Below, in pieces: positions 11,081-21,243 of a stretch of DNA of 64,000 bases (its first letter is position 1; each line of letters begins with the position of its first letter). The DNA is from Pantoea sp. Eser. GTDB taxonomy: Bacteria; Pseudomonadota; Gammaproteobacteria; Enterobacterales; Enterobacteriaceae. Below the pieces are notes generated by a model, which saw only the letters and a program-made list of their open reading frames with translations, ran no database searches and was not told where the DNA came from. The position numbers and the translations under genes were made by a program. The stretch lies in contig SZZY01000005.1 of NCBI GenBank assembly GCA_009830035.1, positions 62,001 through 126,000 of the forward strand, given 5' to 3'.

Positions 11081-11112
11081 ACCCCCGTCGCCACTGCGCG
11101 ACGGGGGCTTTC
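11081..11112 (+). terminator. Stem-loop terminator after the 50-aa gene
   Basis: CCCCCGTCG and its complement flank an 8-base loop, with CTTTCCC after the stem. It would end transcription from the 50-aa gene before mfd. Confidence 0.6.
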
Positions 11113-11243
11113 CCGTACCCTCTCTTCTCCCGGCCGTTACTGCTGGCCACCCGGCAGCAGGAAAATTGTGCCGCAGAGGTGATCGCCATGACGTAATATG
11201 GAATGATTACGTCCTGGTAAAAATGGAGCAACCCCGAGATCCC

Positions 11244-14200
11244 ATGTCCGAACAGACTCGCTATACCCTGCCCGTTAAATCCGGCGATCACCGTCAGCTC
11301 GGCCAGCTCATTGGCGCTGCGCACGCGGTGGAGTGTGCCAGCATTACCGAGCGACATGCCGGTCCGGTGTTAATGATTACGCCCGATACCCAAACCGCCC
11401 TGCGTCTGCTGGACGAGATCCGCCAGTTTACCGATCTGCCGGTAGCGCATCTCGCCGACTGGGAGACGCTGCCCTACGACAGCTTTTCGCCGCATCAGGA
11501 TATTATTTCCGCCCGTCTGTCGACGCTTTATCAGCTGCCGGTAATGCAGCGCGGCATACTGATTATGCCGGTCAATACCCTGATGCAGCGCGTCTGCCCG
11601 CACAGCTTCCTGCACGGCCATGCGCTGGTGATGAAGCAGGGACAGAAACTGTCGCGCGATCGTCTGCGCGATCAGCTGGAGCAGGCGGGTTACCGTCATG
11701 TCGATCAGGTGATGGAGCACGGCGAATACGCCACGCGCGGCGCGCTGCTTGACCTGTTCCCCATGGGCAGCGACCAGCCCTATCGCATCGACTTTTTTGA
11801 TGACGAGATCGACAGCCTGCGTCTGTTCGATGTCGATAGCCAGCGTACGCTGGAAGCAGTTGCGGAAATCAACCTGCTGCCCGCGCATGAGTTCCCCAGC
11901 GACAAAGCAGCCATTGAGCTGTTCCGCAGCCGCTGGCGCGAAATTTTTGATGTGCGCCGCGAGTCGGAGCATGTCTATCAGCAGGTCAGCAAAGGCACCC
12001 TGCCCGCCGGTATCGAATACTGGCAGCCGCTGTTTTTTGAGCAGCCGTTACCCAGCCTGTTCAGCTATCTGCCTGACAACACACTGATTGTTAACAGTGG
12101 CGATCTGGAAGGCAGCGCGACCCGCTTCTGGCAGGACGCGGAAGCCCGCTATGAGAATCGCCGGGTTGATTCGATGCGGCCACTGCTGGAACCCACTAAT
12201 CTGTGGTTACGTACTGATGCGTTAATGGGCGAGCTGAAAAGCTGGCCGCGCATCCAGATGACCAATGAGCAGCTGCCCGCTAAAGCCGCCAACACCAATC
12301 TGGGTTATCAGCCGCTGCCCGACCTGACGGTGCAGGCGCAGGCTAAAGCGCCGCTGGATCATCTGAGTCAGTTCATCGAAACCTTCAGCGGCGCGGTGGT
12401 TTTCTCGGTCGAAAGTGAAGGCCGCCGGGAAAGCCTGCAGGAGCTGCTGGCACGGATTAAACTCCGTCCTCAGCTGGTTAAACGCTTCGATCAGACCGGC
12501 GAAGAGCGTTTCAGCCTGATGATTGGCGCCAGCGAGCGCGGTTTTATCGATACGCTGGGTAACCGGGCGCTGATTTGTGAGAGCGACCTGCTGGGCGAGC
12601 GCGTCAGTCGTCGCAGCCAGGATACCCGTCGCACCATCAACCCGGACATTCTGATTCGCAACCTGGCCGAGCTGCATCCTGGCCAGCCGGTGGTCCATAT
12701 TGAGCACGGCGTGGGTCGCTATATCGGCCTGACCACGCTGGAAGCGGGCGGCATCCAGGCTGAATACCTGATGCTCTCCTACGCTAACGACGCCAAACTG
12801 TATGTGCCGGTCTCCTCGCTGCATCTGATCAGCCGTTACGCCGGCGGTGCCGACGATAATGCCCCGCTGCATAAACTTGGCAGCGACGCTTGGTCACGCG
12901 CCCGGCAGAAAGCGGCTGAAAAAGTCCGTGACGTGGCGGCAGAACTGCTGGATATCTACGCCCAGCGTGCCGCTAAAACCGGCTTCGCCTTTAAGCACAA
13001 CCGTGAACAGTATCAGTTGTTCTGCGAAAGCTTCCCGTTTGAGACCACGCCCGATCAGGCGCAGGCGATCAATGCGGTGCTCAGTGATATGTGTGAACAG
13101 CTGGCGATGGACCGTCTAGTGTGCGGTGACGTGGGCTTTGGTAAAACCGAAGTGGCAATGCGCGCCGCGTTTCTGGCAGTGGAAAACAACAAACAGGTGG
13201 CGGTGCTGGTGCCGACTACTCTGCTGGCGCAGCAGCACTACGACAATTTCTGCGATCGCTTCGCTAACTGGCCGGTGCGGATTGAAATGCTGTCACGCTT
13301 CCGGACGGCAAAAGAACAGGCGCAGGTGCTGGAGCAGGCCAGCGATGGCAAGATCGATATCCTGATCGGCACCCACAAGCTGCTGATGAGCGATCTCAAA
13401 TGGCGCGATCTCGGCCTGCTGATCGTCGATGAGGAGCACCGCTTCGGCGTGCGTCACAAAGAGCGGATTAAAGCTATGCGGGCCGATGTGGATATCCTCA
13501 CCCTTACCGCTACGCCGATTCCGCGCACCCTGAATATGGCGATGAGCGGCATGCGCGATTTGTCGATCATTGCCACCCCGCCCGCTCGGCGTCTGGCAGT
13601 AAAAACCTTTGTGCGTGAATTTGACGACCTGGTGATCCGGGAAGCGATTCTGCGTGAAATTTTACGCGGCGGTCAGGTCTACTACCTGTACAACGACGTG
13701 GAGAATATCGAGAAAGCGGCTCAGCGTTTAACCGACCTGGTGCCGGAGGCGCGCGTCGCCATCGGCCATGGACAGATGCGTGAACGCGACCTGGAACGGG
13801 TGATGAACGATTTCCATCATCAGCGGTTTAACGTGCTGGTATGTACCACCATCATCGAAACCGGTATCGATATTCCGACCGCGAACACCATCATTATTGA
13901 ACGTGCGGACCACTTTGGTCTGGCGCAGCTGCATCAGTTGCGTGGCCGCGTCGGCCGCTCGCATCATCAGGCTTACGCCTGGCTGCTGACCCCGCATCCT
14001 AAAGCGATGACCGCCGATGCCCAAAAGCGCCTCGAAGCGATCGCCTCGCTGGAAGATCTGGGAGCCGGTTTTGCCCTGGCTACCCACGATCTGGAGATCC
14101 GCGGTGCCGGTGAACTGTTGGGTGAAGAACAGAGCGGCCAGATGGAGACGCTTGGCTTCTCGCTCTATATGGAGCTGCTGGAAAATGTGGTGGATGCGCT

Positions 14201-14687
14201 GAAAGAGGGTCGTGAGCCGTCGCTGGAAGATCTCACCAGCAACCAGACCGAAGTGGAACTGCGGATGCCGGCTCTGTTGCCGGAAGAGTTTATTCCGGAT
14301 GTCAGTACCCGTCTGTCACTGTATAAACGCATCGCCAGCGCAGAGAGCGAAGAAGAGCTGCAGGAGCTGAAGGTAGAGATGATCGACCGCTTTGGCCTGT
14401 TGCCCGATCCGGCGCGTAACCTGCTGGACGTGGCAATTTTGCGGCTTAAAGCCCGCGCCGTGGGCGTACGGAAGATCGAAGCCAGCGACAAAGGCGGCTA
14501 TTTCGACTTTGCTCCCAACAACAGCGTTGATCCAGCCTGGTTGATCGGTCTGCTGCAGAAAGATCCTAAACAGTGGAAGCTGGAAGGTCCGACGCGTCTG
14601 CGCTTTAACCGTGAACTGTCGGAAAGAAAAATCCGCATGGAGTGGGTGCAGGGATTCGTATCGCAGCTGGCTGAAAACCGCGCGTAG
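11244..14687 (+). CDS. mfd: Transcription-repair coupling factor Mfd
   Basis: ATP-driven DNA translocase that removes stalled RNA polymerase and recruits UvrA. The start chosen is ATG 11244 (MSEQTRYTLPVKSGD), which matches E. coli; it gives 1147 aa against 1148. The UvrB-like N-terminus is residues 1 to about 340, the CarD-like RNA polymerase-interaction domain about 475-545 (GQPVVHIEHGVGRYIGL), and the RecG-like motor has GDVGFGKTEVAMRAAF (Walker A), IVDEEHRFGVRHKERIK and TATPIPRTLNMAMSGMRDLS. TRG motif RADHFGLAQLHQLRGRVGRS and the C-terminal UvrA-occluding domain follow. There is no lesion over 3.4 kb. Confidence 0.97.
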   Translation: MSEQTRYTLPVKSGDHRQLGQLIGAAHAVECASITERHAGPVLMITPDTQTALRLLDEIRQFTDLPVAHLADWETLPYDSFSPHQDIISARLSTLYQLPVMQRGILIMPVNTLMQRVCPHSFLHGHALVMKQGQKLSRDRLRDQLEQAGYRHVDQVMEHGEYATRGALLDLFPMGSDQPYRIDFFDDEIDSLRLFDVDSQRTLEAVAEINLLPAHEFPSDKAAIELFRSRWREIFDVRRESEHVYQQVSKGTLPAGIEYWQPLFFEQPLPSLFSYLPDNTLIVNSGDLEGSATRFWQDAEARYENRRVDSMRPLLEPTNLWLRTDALMGELKSWPRIQMTNEQLPAKAANTNLGYQPLPDLTVQAQAKAPLDHLSQFIETFSGAVVFSVESEGRRESLQELLARIKLRPQLVKRFDQTGEERFSLMIGASERGFIDTLGNRALICESDLLGERVSRRSQDTRRTINPDILIRNLAELHPGQPVVHIEHGVGRYIGLTTLEAGGIQAEYLMLSYANDAKLYVPVSSLHLISRYAGGADDNAPLHKLGSDAWSRARQKAAEKVRDVAAELLDIYAQRAAKTGFAFKHNREQYQLFCESFPFETTPDQAQAINAVLSDMCEQLAMDRLVCGDVGFGKTEVAMRAAFLAVENNKQVAVLVPTTLLAQQHYDNFCDRFANWPVRIEMLSRFRTAKEQAQVLEQASDGKIDILIGTHKLLMSDLKWRDLGLLIVDEEHRFGVRHKERIKAMRADVDILTLTATPIPRTLNMAMSGMRDLSIIATPPARRLAVKTFVREFDDLVIREAILREILRGGQVYYLYNDVENIEKAAQRLTDLVPEARVAIGHGQMRERDLERVMNDFHHQRFNVLVCTTIIETGIDIPTANTIIIERADHFGLAQLHQLRGRVGRSHHQAYAWLLTPHPKAMTADAQKRLEAIASLEDLGAGFALATHDLEIRGAGELLGEEQSGQMETLGFSLYMELLENVVDALKEGREPSLEDLTSNQTEVELRMPALLPEEFIPDVSTRLSLYKRIASAESEEELQELKVEMIDRFGLLPDPARNLLDVAILRLKARAVGVRKIEASDKGGYFDFAPNNSVDPAWLIGLLQKDPKQWKLEGPTRLRFNRELSERKIRMEWVQGFVSQLAENRA

Positions 14688-14743
14688 TCCCCTTTTCTGC
14701 CGCCATCAGTTGAAGGCGGAGCGGAACGCAACAACAAAACAAC

Positions 14744-14774
14744 AAAAAGGCGCATCCTGAGACGCGCCTTTTTC
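14744..14774. terminator. Bidirectional terminator between mfd and ycfJ
   Basis: AAAAAGGCGC...GCGCCTTTTT gives a hairpin with an A-tract before and a T-tract after, between convergent mfd and ycfJ, so it can stop both. Confidence 0.8.
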
Positions 14775-14823
14775 TTTACGTCGGTGCTGTGTGGCCGCTA
14801 ACGCGGCAAAAGACTTTGCCCAA

Positions 14824-15355
14824 TTACGCCTGGTCGCTGTTAAGAATCAGCTGACCATTGCGATCTAGTGGAATACGTGTGCCAGGGTCATTTTCCATGC
14901 GGATTTTGCCCTGCTGGTCGCCTATTTTATAGGTCACGTCATATCCCAGCATTTTCTCTTGTTTGTCGTAGACCGTTTTGCAGCGCTGTTCAGTGGTGGT
15001 GTAGGTATCACGGTTCTGCATGCCTGCCTGGACCTGATTACCGGCATAACCGCCCGCCACGGTAGCGACATCTTTACCGCGACCGCCACCAAACTGGTGA
15101 CCTAATACTCCACCCGCCACTGCACCTAAATACTGAGCCAGCAATACGGTTTTCATCCTGTACCGCACTACGGTGCGTCAGTGTCACATTACGACATTCC
15201 TGACGTGGCTGTTTGATGATTTCTTTAATCGGCGTTGCAGCCAGCACCTGAGCGTATTGTGGACCGCGATCAAACACATTCATGCCTGCCACGGCGGCAA
15301 CACCTAGCGCAGCTGCCACACCAATACCGATGCCCGCTAACATTGATTTATTCAC
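14824..15355 (-). pseudogene. ycfJ: YcfJ glycine-zipper protein, frameshifted
   Basis: Small secreted or membrane protein with glycine-zipper 2TM motifs; its function is poorly known. The likely start is GTG 15355 (VNKSMLAGIGIGVAAALGVA), 7 bp after AGGAGGAAC. The first 70 residues read to DENRIAGSV, then the frame shifts near 15150 before LGAVAGGVLGHQFGGGRGKD. In addition, DVATVAGGYAGNQ lacks four residues of the E. coli glycine-rich DVATVVGALGGGYAGNQ. The tail to LDRNGQLILNSDQA is intact. It is classed as a pseudogene because of the frameshift. Confidence 0.85.
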
Positions 15356-15794
15356 AGAAAGTTCCTCCTGAAAAGTGTTACCGCGCATTCCTGCCGCTGA
15401 AGCATCCTGTTCAACTGAGGCAATCGGCGTGCGCGACTCGCCGTGTTTGTTGGGATGAAGTTTTACAGATGGACCGAATTTGCAACATCAGATAAATGGA
15501 GGAAAACGGTCACTTAGGCAACAGGACCAGTTTTTAGGAGAGTTCTGAGGCGGAAAAAGCAGCAGTGAAATTACCTAATGTGGCGGGATGAATAGCGCAG
15601 AATCAGCAGGATTGGCGCTGTGTCAGCGGGACGGGCAGCGTGATATCGATGGAAGATTGCGGTCGCGTTTTTCCGGCTCACTGACAACAGTTTGCTGCAG
15701 GGCTGGACTGCGTCGTGTTTGCGGTCGCCGCTGCATCTGCAGGTGCAGACTGGCCGGGCGTGAAGCTTCTGAGGTGTCGGGATGACGACGATGA
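15356..15794. other. Intergenic region without a recognisable gene
   Basis: About 440 bp upstream of ycfJ. It holds the ycfJ promoter region and otherwise nothing I can assign; E. coli has bhsA near this position, and no remnant of it is visible. Confidence 0.4.
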
Positions 15795-15820
15795 GCATTC
15801 CGGTCGGCTAACCGGAATGC
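15795..15820 (+). terminator. Inverted repeat next to the Ail-like gene
   Basis: GCATTCCGGT and ACCGGAATGC form a perfect 10-bp stem with a 6-base loop, followed by TTTATTTT on the + strand. The Ail-like gene reads leftward into it; the T-tract suits + strand transcripts better, but a long stem may work both ways. Confidence 0.6.
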
Positions 15821-15836
15821 TTTATTTTCTGACGAA

Positions 15837-16400
15837 TTAGAAACGGTAACCCACCCCGATGTTGAAGCCGTTAATGGCGACATCATTGTTATATTTTACC
15901 TCGGTGCCTTCGTAGCCAACACTGATCGACAGTGCGCTGGTCGGGTTTATCACCACGCCTGCACTGTAAGCAAAAGAGGTTTTGCTCTCATTGTATTCCT
16001 CAGAATATTGCGTCAGATAGGTGGTTTTATCTTCGACTTTGGTATGAGCAAGACCGACCAGACCATAGAAGCTGACATAATCGTTGATCTGGTACGCCGG
16101 CCCGGCCATCAGTGAATAGTATTTCACCCCTGTTTTACTGTTATACCCACCAATTTCGTCAAAATAGTCATTTCGCTCGGAATAATTATCATCACCTTTC
16201 ATGTAGCTAAAAGAGCCGATAACGCTTAACGGTGATTCCCATTCATATCGATACTGAACATTGACACCGCGGATATTTTTGAAATCCTCTACCTTACTTT
16301 GTGCATACCCGACCGAGACCGTATGGTTACCCGCCAGCACACAGTTAGCGGTAAACAGGCCGCCGCAAAGTAATGCGATTAACGCAATTTTATTTTTCAT
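15837..16400 (-). CDS. Ail/OmpX-family outer-membrane beta-barrel protein
   Basis: Predicted 8-strand outer-membrane barrel, 187 aa from ATG 16400 (MKNKIALIALLCGGLFTANC), with a signal peptide cut after VLA|GNH. Alternating aromatic strands and the terminal YGF-like ending VGYRF are typical of Ail/Lom/OmpX, whose members mediate adhesion or serum resistance. The charged loops (MKGDDNYSERNDYFDE, YLTQYSEEYNESK) are presumably surface exposed and lineage specific. The frame is intact, unlike the neighbours on both sides. Possible virulence or host-interaction function is an inference from family membership. Confidence 0.85.
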   Translation of the reverse strand: MKNKIALIALLCGGLFTANCVLAGNHTVSVGYAQSKVEDFKNIRGVNVQYRYEWESPLSVIGSFSYMKGDDNYSERNDYFDEIGGYNSKTGVKYYSLMAGPAYQINDYVSFYGLVGLAHTKVEDKTTYLTQYSEEYNESKTSFAYSAGVVINPTSALSISVGYEGTEVKYNNDVAINGFNIGVGYRF

Positions 16401-17544
16401 TCCCAATTCATTCCTTTAGGTAATTAAACATTATTTACCTGCGTTTCACGCAGTTCTTCGGTCCCTGAATCACCCATACCCAACAGAAAGAACATAATTT
16501 CCTGGTCAGGCATTGGACAGGAATTACTTAGCACGCTTCGTGCTCTGCTATCAGTACAATCACACGAAAAAATGCTGTTTACGCGCACTCACCCTCTACA
16601 GAAAGCAGGCAGACGTATCTCTTTTATAGAGTAAGCCTCATTGCGCTATTAATAGCGTTGCAAACTGTGTCTGAGTGACTAATTACGACTTCAATATTAA
16701 TTGTTCTGGTTACACAGTCAGTGACATTAAAAGTTTCGCTAACGCATTCAGCAATTCTGGCACTAGAAAACAAGGAATGATATAAGCGCAGGAATAGTCA
16801 CCCGCGACACATTTCCTTCTAAACACTTAAAAATTCAGGTCATAATTAAACCAAAACTTTTCACTGGTAGCAAACATAGATGAGAGCAAACAAGGCGTAT
16901 GAATAAAATAATCAGTAGAAAATTAATCATATAATTACACCATTAATGCAAATGCCGCTCAGGCAGACTTTTTCACTACATTTCATCTATTTGTAGAAAC
17001 AATAAATTACTAAGAACAGTAACCTGTTGTGGTGGCAGTGGTTTCCGCCGCTTACAGATGCGTAACCCCTTTTAACGGAACATTATTGGGTGGTATTGTT
17101 GGTCATTAAGTTAACGATTAGGAAAATAATTCCAGAAAACACCTTAATAACTGAATGATATCTATTTTCGATGGCATAGATTCGCTTTACAGTCGGACCT
17201 TTATCCATCAGCAGATTTTTGCTGCGCCTGGAAATTGTGTCGGTCAACCAGTTGCTGGCATTTAGGGCGTTAAACACGATAACGCGACCCGTAAATGTCG
17301 ATAGCGATTAACCCAGTGAGCGGTGCCATTACGTCTGGCTAATCAGCGAATTTGGCTGTCGGAAGGTGTATGTTTGAACATGAGAAGTGGAACGGGAAGA
17401 ATATGGCAGTTTTTTTAGCGTGACTGAAGCGAGACGTGACCTGTATCGGTCACTGACCACAACCACCAAACGAGGTAGTTTTGCTGGCCGCGCAACATCA
17501 TAATTCAGAAAACGTTACAACCAAAACCCGGCATTAGAGAGTGG
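16401..17544. other. AT-rich 1.1-kb non-coding stretch
   Basis: I see no convincing coding frame. The composition is clearly more AT-rich than the flanking backbone, which suggests old horizontally acquired DNA or the promoter region of the Ail-like gene plus decayed sequence. A leftward 64-codon frame at 17083-17277 has no family resemblance that I recognise. Confidence 0.4.
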
Positions 17545-17693
17545 GTTGGCCACGGGATCAGCGTAAGTTTTAGCCATAACCTTCCTTTACTTTAAAAGGC
17601 TACTGATGGATCAAACCGGAGTTTGAGACTGGCTGCAAGGTTGAAGTAGTTTATGAACAGAGTAAGTTGATCATCCGACTGGCTAAAGAGTGA
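17545..17693 (+). pseudogene. SymE-like toxin remnant 1
   Basis: Read in sections, this stretch gives ISVSFSHN, then PSFTLKGY, a TGA, then WIKPEFETGCKVEVVYEQSK followed by LIIRLAKE and a stop at 17693. The pattern (beta-strand, LKGxWL, GF-TG, V-V-G-LII) is that of the SymE/AbrB-fold toxin family. It is broken by a frameshift near 17580 and the in-frame TGA. SymE-like genes often sit near CDI or Rhs loci, as here. The assignment rests on a short motif match. Confidence 0.45.
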
Positions 17694-18059
17694 TCTGCAG
17701 GTAAAATATCCCGACTTAGGGCTCAAGCTCGCTGTTTATTGAGGATCTGATGGGGAGTAATTGACGCGCTTTTCGCACAACTATTTTGGCGAAGATCCAA
17801 GTTCGAAGGGCCGCCGCACTTCCTGTAATAACACTTGTAGCTAAAACACGTTCAATATCTCAATGCTCAATGCTCAATGCTCAATGCTCATGTTATGGCT
17901 AATGATGATTTTTATAGCCACCAGAGCAAACGTAAAAATAGTTAAACAGCAGAAATTATATATGCAGTGCTTAAAATTAACAAACTCACAGTCGGCTTAT
18001 TTTTTCTCTTCATTAATTTCATCCTTCACTGAATTGCTATTAAATTCGCCTCCTGCTGC
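17694..18059. other. AT-rich spacer with a short tandem repeat
   Basis: No gene is recognised in this 366-bp stretch between the two SymE-like remnants. It contains the TCAATGC repeat annotated separately. Confidence 0.4.
17860..17887 (+). repeat. Four tandem copies of TCAATGC
   Basis: The 7-bp unit TCAATGC is repeated four times without mismatch, followed by a partial copy (TCA). A heptamer repeat is a slippage-prone site; no gene is clearly driven by it. Confidence 0.9.
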
Positions 18060-18306
18060 ACAAATAACATCACCAACAAGGGCTGAATCTGAGTCTAAAA
18101 AAGGATTAAATAATGACGGCGCTCGTACAATTCCCAGTATATCCGTATCCGTCACGAAAAACTCTCGACCGGCATGACGACGTATTATAGTCGCACACCC
18201 AGCCTTCGCCTCAAAGGCAACTGGCTGGCAGAGGCTGGATTTGGGACCGACACCCCGGTTACCTTAGCAGTGGAGCAGGGGAAACTTGTGATCCGCCCTG
18301 CTGAGT
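18060..18306 (+). pseudogene. SymE-like toxin remnant 2
   Basis: The C-terminal part from about 18174 reads TTYYSRTPSLRLKGNWLAEA, then GFGTDTPVTLAVEQGKLVIR and PAE with a stop at 18306. This is a good match to the SymE core (LKGxWLxxAGF-TGxxV-V-xGxLVI). The N-terminal half (GARTIPSISVSVTKNSRPA) is in another frame, so there is a frameshift near 18175. E. coli SymE is an SOS-induced toxin, now described as a DNA-condensing AbrB-fold protein. A terminator hairpin follows directly. Confidence 0.55.
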
Positions 18307-18313
18307 GACAGAC

Positions 18314-18347
18314 AAAAGATCCCAACTATAATGGTCGGGATCTTTTT
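18314..18347. terminator. Bidirectional terminator between SymE-like remnant and cdiI
   Basis: AAAAGATCCC...GGGATCTTTTT is a hairpin with flanking A- and T-tracts. It ends both the rightward SymE-like remnant and the leftward cdi operon. Confidence 0.8.
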
Positions 18348-18348
18348 A

Positions 18349-18699
18349 TCAGAAAGGAAGTTTAGACAGTAAACTGTTTACTGTTTCTGAATCTTCATCC
18401 TGAAGATTCAGGTAATTTTCACAGGCCAGTCGTATATATTTATGAGCAACTTCCTCTGATACTATTATTTCTCCTTCCCAGACACCAAACATGATTCCTT
18501 CAAAAGGGCTATCAGGATCTGCATCGTCTTTATCGGGAAAAACGCAATAAGTTTCATTCACTCCGCAACCAGTTTTACTTATAAGATAAGGGAGCATCCA
18601 TAAAAACTTCCACTGCAAATTCATGGAATTTAAATAATCTTTAATGACCCATTAGGGATCATTATCATACTCTATCTTTTCAAAAATATATTCATTCAT
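18349..18699 (-). pseudogene. cdiI: CdiI-type immunity protein, nonsense codon
   Basis: Immunity protein expected to neutralise the adjacent CdiA C-terminal toxin. From ATG 18699 it reads MNEYIFEKIEYDNDP, then TAA at 18652-18654, then WVIKDYLNSMNLQWKFLWML to LSKLPF. The Glu or similar codon before WVIKDYL is replaced by the stop. The CVFPDKDDADPDSPFEGIMF and VWEGEIIVSEEVAHKYIRLA segments resemble the ribonuclease-toxin CdiI family. Its start lies directly after the toxin stop, as usual in cdiBAI operons. Internal restart at Met 18624 would lose a quarter of the protein. Confidence 0.65.
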
Positions 18700-18700
18700 T

Positions 18701-19914
18701 ATTTAGTCACCGGAAAAAATTTTTCTAGTGTTCCTGTTGCTTGATCTAAATAAACCTGGAACTTAATTCCATCTGCTGTTGCAGCATACTCTCGTTGGCC
18801 CGAAGCAACAGCATCTTTATAACCACTGGCCGCAGCTTGTTGTCCTAAATCTAATATCTTTTTATCTGTAAAAATTTTAGGATCGTAGATTGTCTTAGTA
18901 AATACACTTTCTTTATACCCACTGATATTACCAGCTCGATCATAAGAAGGTATTTGATACTGAACTTCAGTTATACCTTTGACATCAGATTGGGTTTCAC
19001 CGACTATTTTGCCCCCTTTTCGTTAACAGTTGAATAGAAGGCAGAAGCATTATGTCCTCCTGTTATACCTTTTTTCTGGCTATATTTTTCAACAGCTCCC
19101 AAATGATCAGGTTGGTTAACTTTAAAGTTAATTCCCGAAGGATAATTATTAGCTTTATTTACCATTCCGGTTAGCTTGTTACTAACTGCTTTGCCAAGTA
19201 CCGGAGATAATGAAGCAGCAACGATTTTCATCCCGTCATACGTCGATACGTACTGCTCCGCCGTCGCCTTATCCACGCCAAGCTGCTGCATGGCATAGTT
19301 CACCATCGCATCCTTCACCTGCTGCTGATTCTGTGCATCAACGCTGGTGATATTCAGCAGGCTGACGATCTGCCCGTAGGCATCCGGGTACATGTCGCTG
19401 ACTTTGTTATTGTACTGTCCGGTTTCGTACTCACTTTTGACAGAGTAAGCCTCAAGTCTTGCAGAAGCACATCCAGGGGTGGCAGTTTTGCCGTTACCAC
19501 AGGCATCCATCACTTTCTTATCACGACTGATATCTTTTTCACGCAGGTCGTTTATTTGCTGCTGGGCCTGCTCACGTTCTGCCGGGTCTTTGCTCTTAAG
19601 TTTCTGCTTCGCTATCTCAAGCTCTGTCTTTTCATTAACATGCAGCCAGTTATTCTCAACCGCATTCCTGCCTGCCTGCGCGCCCAGCGCGCTGATGGTC
19701 TGACGCTGCTCCTCAGACAGCTCATTACGGTCCACGCCCGGATAGAGCTGCTGCGCGATATACTCGCCCGCCGCCCCGCCGGATGCCCCCGCCAGCGCGG
19801 AGTTACCCTGCGCCTGCGCTACCGCCGCGCCCAGCACCGCGTGGGCAATCAGGTTTGCCTGCATGTTCACCGTGCCGTCAGCGTTCAGCGTCTGATTATT
19901 AAGTTGCTCATCTG
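18701..19914 (-). pseudogene. cdiA: CdiA C-terminal remnant (pretoxin-VENN and toxin domain), frameshifted
   Basis: Only the tail of the large contact-dependent inhibition exoprotein remains. The segment starts near 19914 ([20 protein letters not shown]), passes through [20 protein letters not shown] and the VENN landmark (AVENNWL, about 19650), and reaches a G-run at 19010-19020. One base short there (five G, six expected) ends the frame at TAG 19004. In the correct frame the toxin continues [20 protein letters not shown] to TLEKFFPVTK with TAA at 18701. That sequence looks like the CdiA-CT tRNase type. Several kb of the N-terminal part are gone; the fragment is fused to cdiB upstream. Confidence 0.8.
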
Positions 19915-21243
19915 CTGCCGATATTGAATGTTGTAACTTAAATGCTGTTTACCCAGCGTAAACGGTGCGGTCAGCCCGGCCTGCCAAGTGAGAATTTTTG
20001 AAAGCGCAGTGGCATACGTTGAATCCTGCCATGACTCTTCCCAGGCAGGCAGCGCGCCGAACCAACGCGTACCGCGCTGATAGCTGACGCCTGCACCCAG
20101 CGTCGCCGGACCGATATAGTGACAGTGCGACAGTCCCAGTCGCCAGGCGCTGGTGCGTCGCTGCTGGCTGACTATCTCAGTGTCATCAATGAAATTACGT
20201 GACTCCCTCACCAGCACATCTGCGCTGACGGTGGTTTTGGACGCAGCGTTGCGGTGCAATACCCGGCTGACCTGAAGATCCAGCGAGCGGCTTTTACCGG
20301 CGTAGAGAAAGTCGCGGCTGTAACCGGCCACCGTCTGATGATAATAGTAATCGCTGGCAGTCACGCCCAGCAGCCAGTAGCCCAGCGGCACCGAATAGTG
20401 TCCCGACAGGCTTTTGCTGCTTTTTTGGCCAGCAAAGCCGAGATCGCGGCTGGCAGTGAGATAAAAGAGATCGCTGAGTGAGGTAGGATTATCCAGCGTC
20501 AGCATCAATCCGCCCTGATAACGTCCGGTGCTTTCGGTACCGGAATCGTCCACCCAGGCACCTAAACGCCAGAAGCGGCGCTGTGTGCGCTCGATAACGA
20601 TGTCGCTTTCACCTGGATTATCGCCCGGACGGAGCGCCATGTGCGCTTCCACACTGGGCAGTCGCTGCCGATTCTCCAGCCCCGGTTCGATGTCTCGCAG
20701 GTCCAGCAGATCGCCCGAGTGCGCCGGTACAGCAGACCACAGGCTGACATAGTGCGAAGAGGACGGTGACAGCTCTACCCGGCGAACTTTACCGGGCACA
20801 ATCAGAAAATGCAGTTCACCCTGACGCAGATCCTGCTGCGGTGCCAGCACACGCGTCGTCACCCATCCGTGGTTTATCAGCCGGTTCTGCAGGGTAGCCA
20901 TTAACTGACTGATGCCCTTCACGCCCAGGCACTGGCCATTCGCCTGACTGGCAAGGCGCTGCAACGGCACCCAGTGCGGCAGAGACTCCTGACCGGAGAG
21001 CGTGACATGGCGGATCACAAAACAGGGAGTTTCCTGCGGGAAACGGAGATGGGAAGGCGACGGAACCGGCTCGGACAATCGGATGTCCGGTGCCTCAGGC
21101 TGTAAACGTTGCTGTCGCGCTTTCTGTTGTTCCTGCTGATGCTGCAACTGCGCATCGCCTGGCTCAGCCTGGGCAATGCCGGTGAGCATTCCGCATAGCA
21201 GAAGCGCTGTCGCTGAAAATCGTCCTTTATTTTCTGGCTGCAT
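19885..21243 (-). pseudogene. cdiB: Two-partner secretion transporter CdiB/ShlB, 3' truncated
   Basis: Omp85-family outer-membrane transporter that exports CdiA. ATG 21243 starts a signal peptide (MQPENKGRFSATALLLCGML to AQA). The POTRA region runs through PCFVIRHVTLSGQESLPHWV and GVKGISQLMATLQNRLINHG, and barrel strands follow to SYNIQYRQQ. The usual family length is about 550-580 aa; here the frame stops at 452 aa after QMSNLIIRR because the sequence switches into the distal part of cdiA. The conserved final barrel strands, including the VRGF/Y loop region, are lost, so the transporter cannot fold. Confidence 0.88.

Noticed and set aside
17083-17277. 64-codon leftward ORF in the AT-rich gap
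   Set aside because: No family likeness and no ribosome-binding site; could be a remnant, but nothing supports a gene call.
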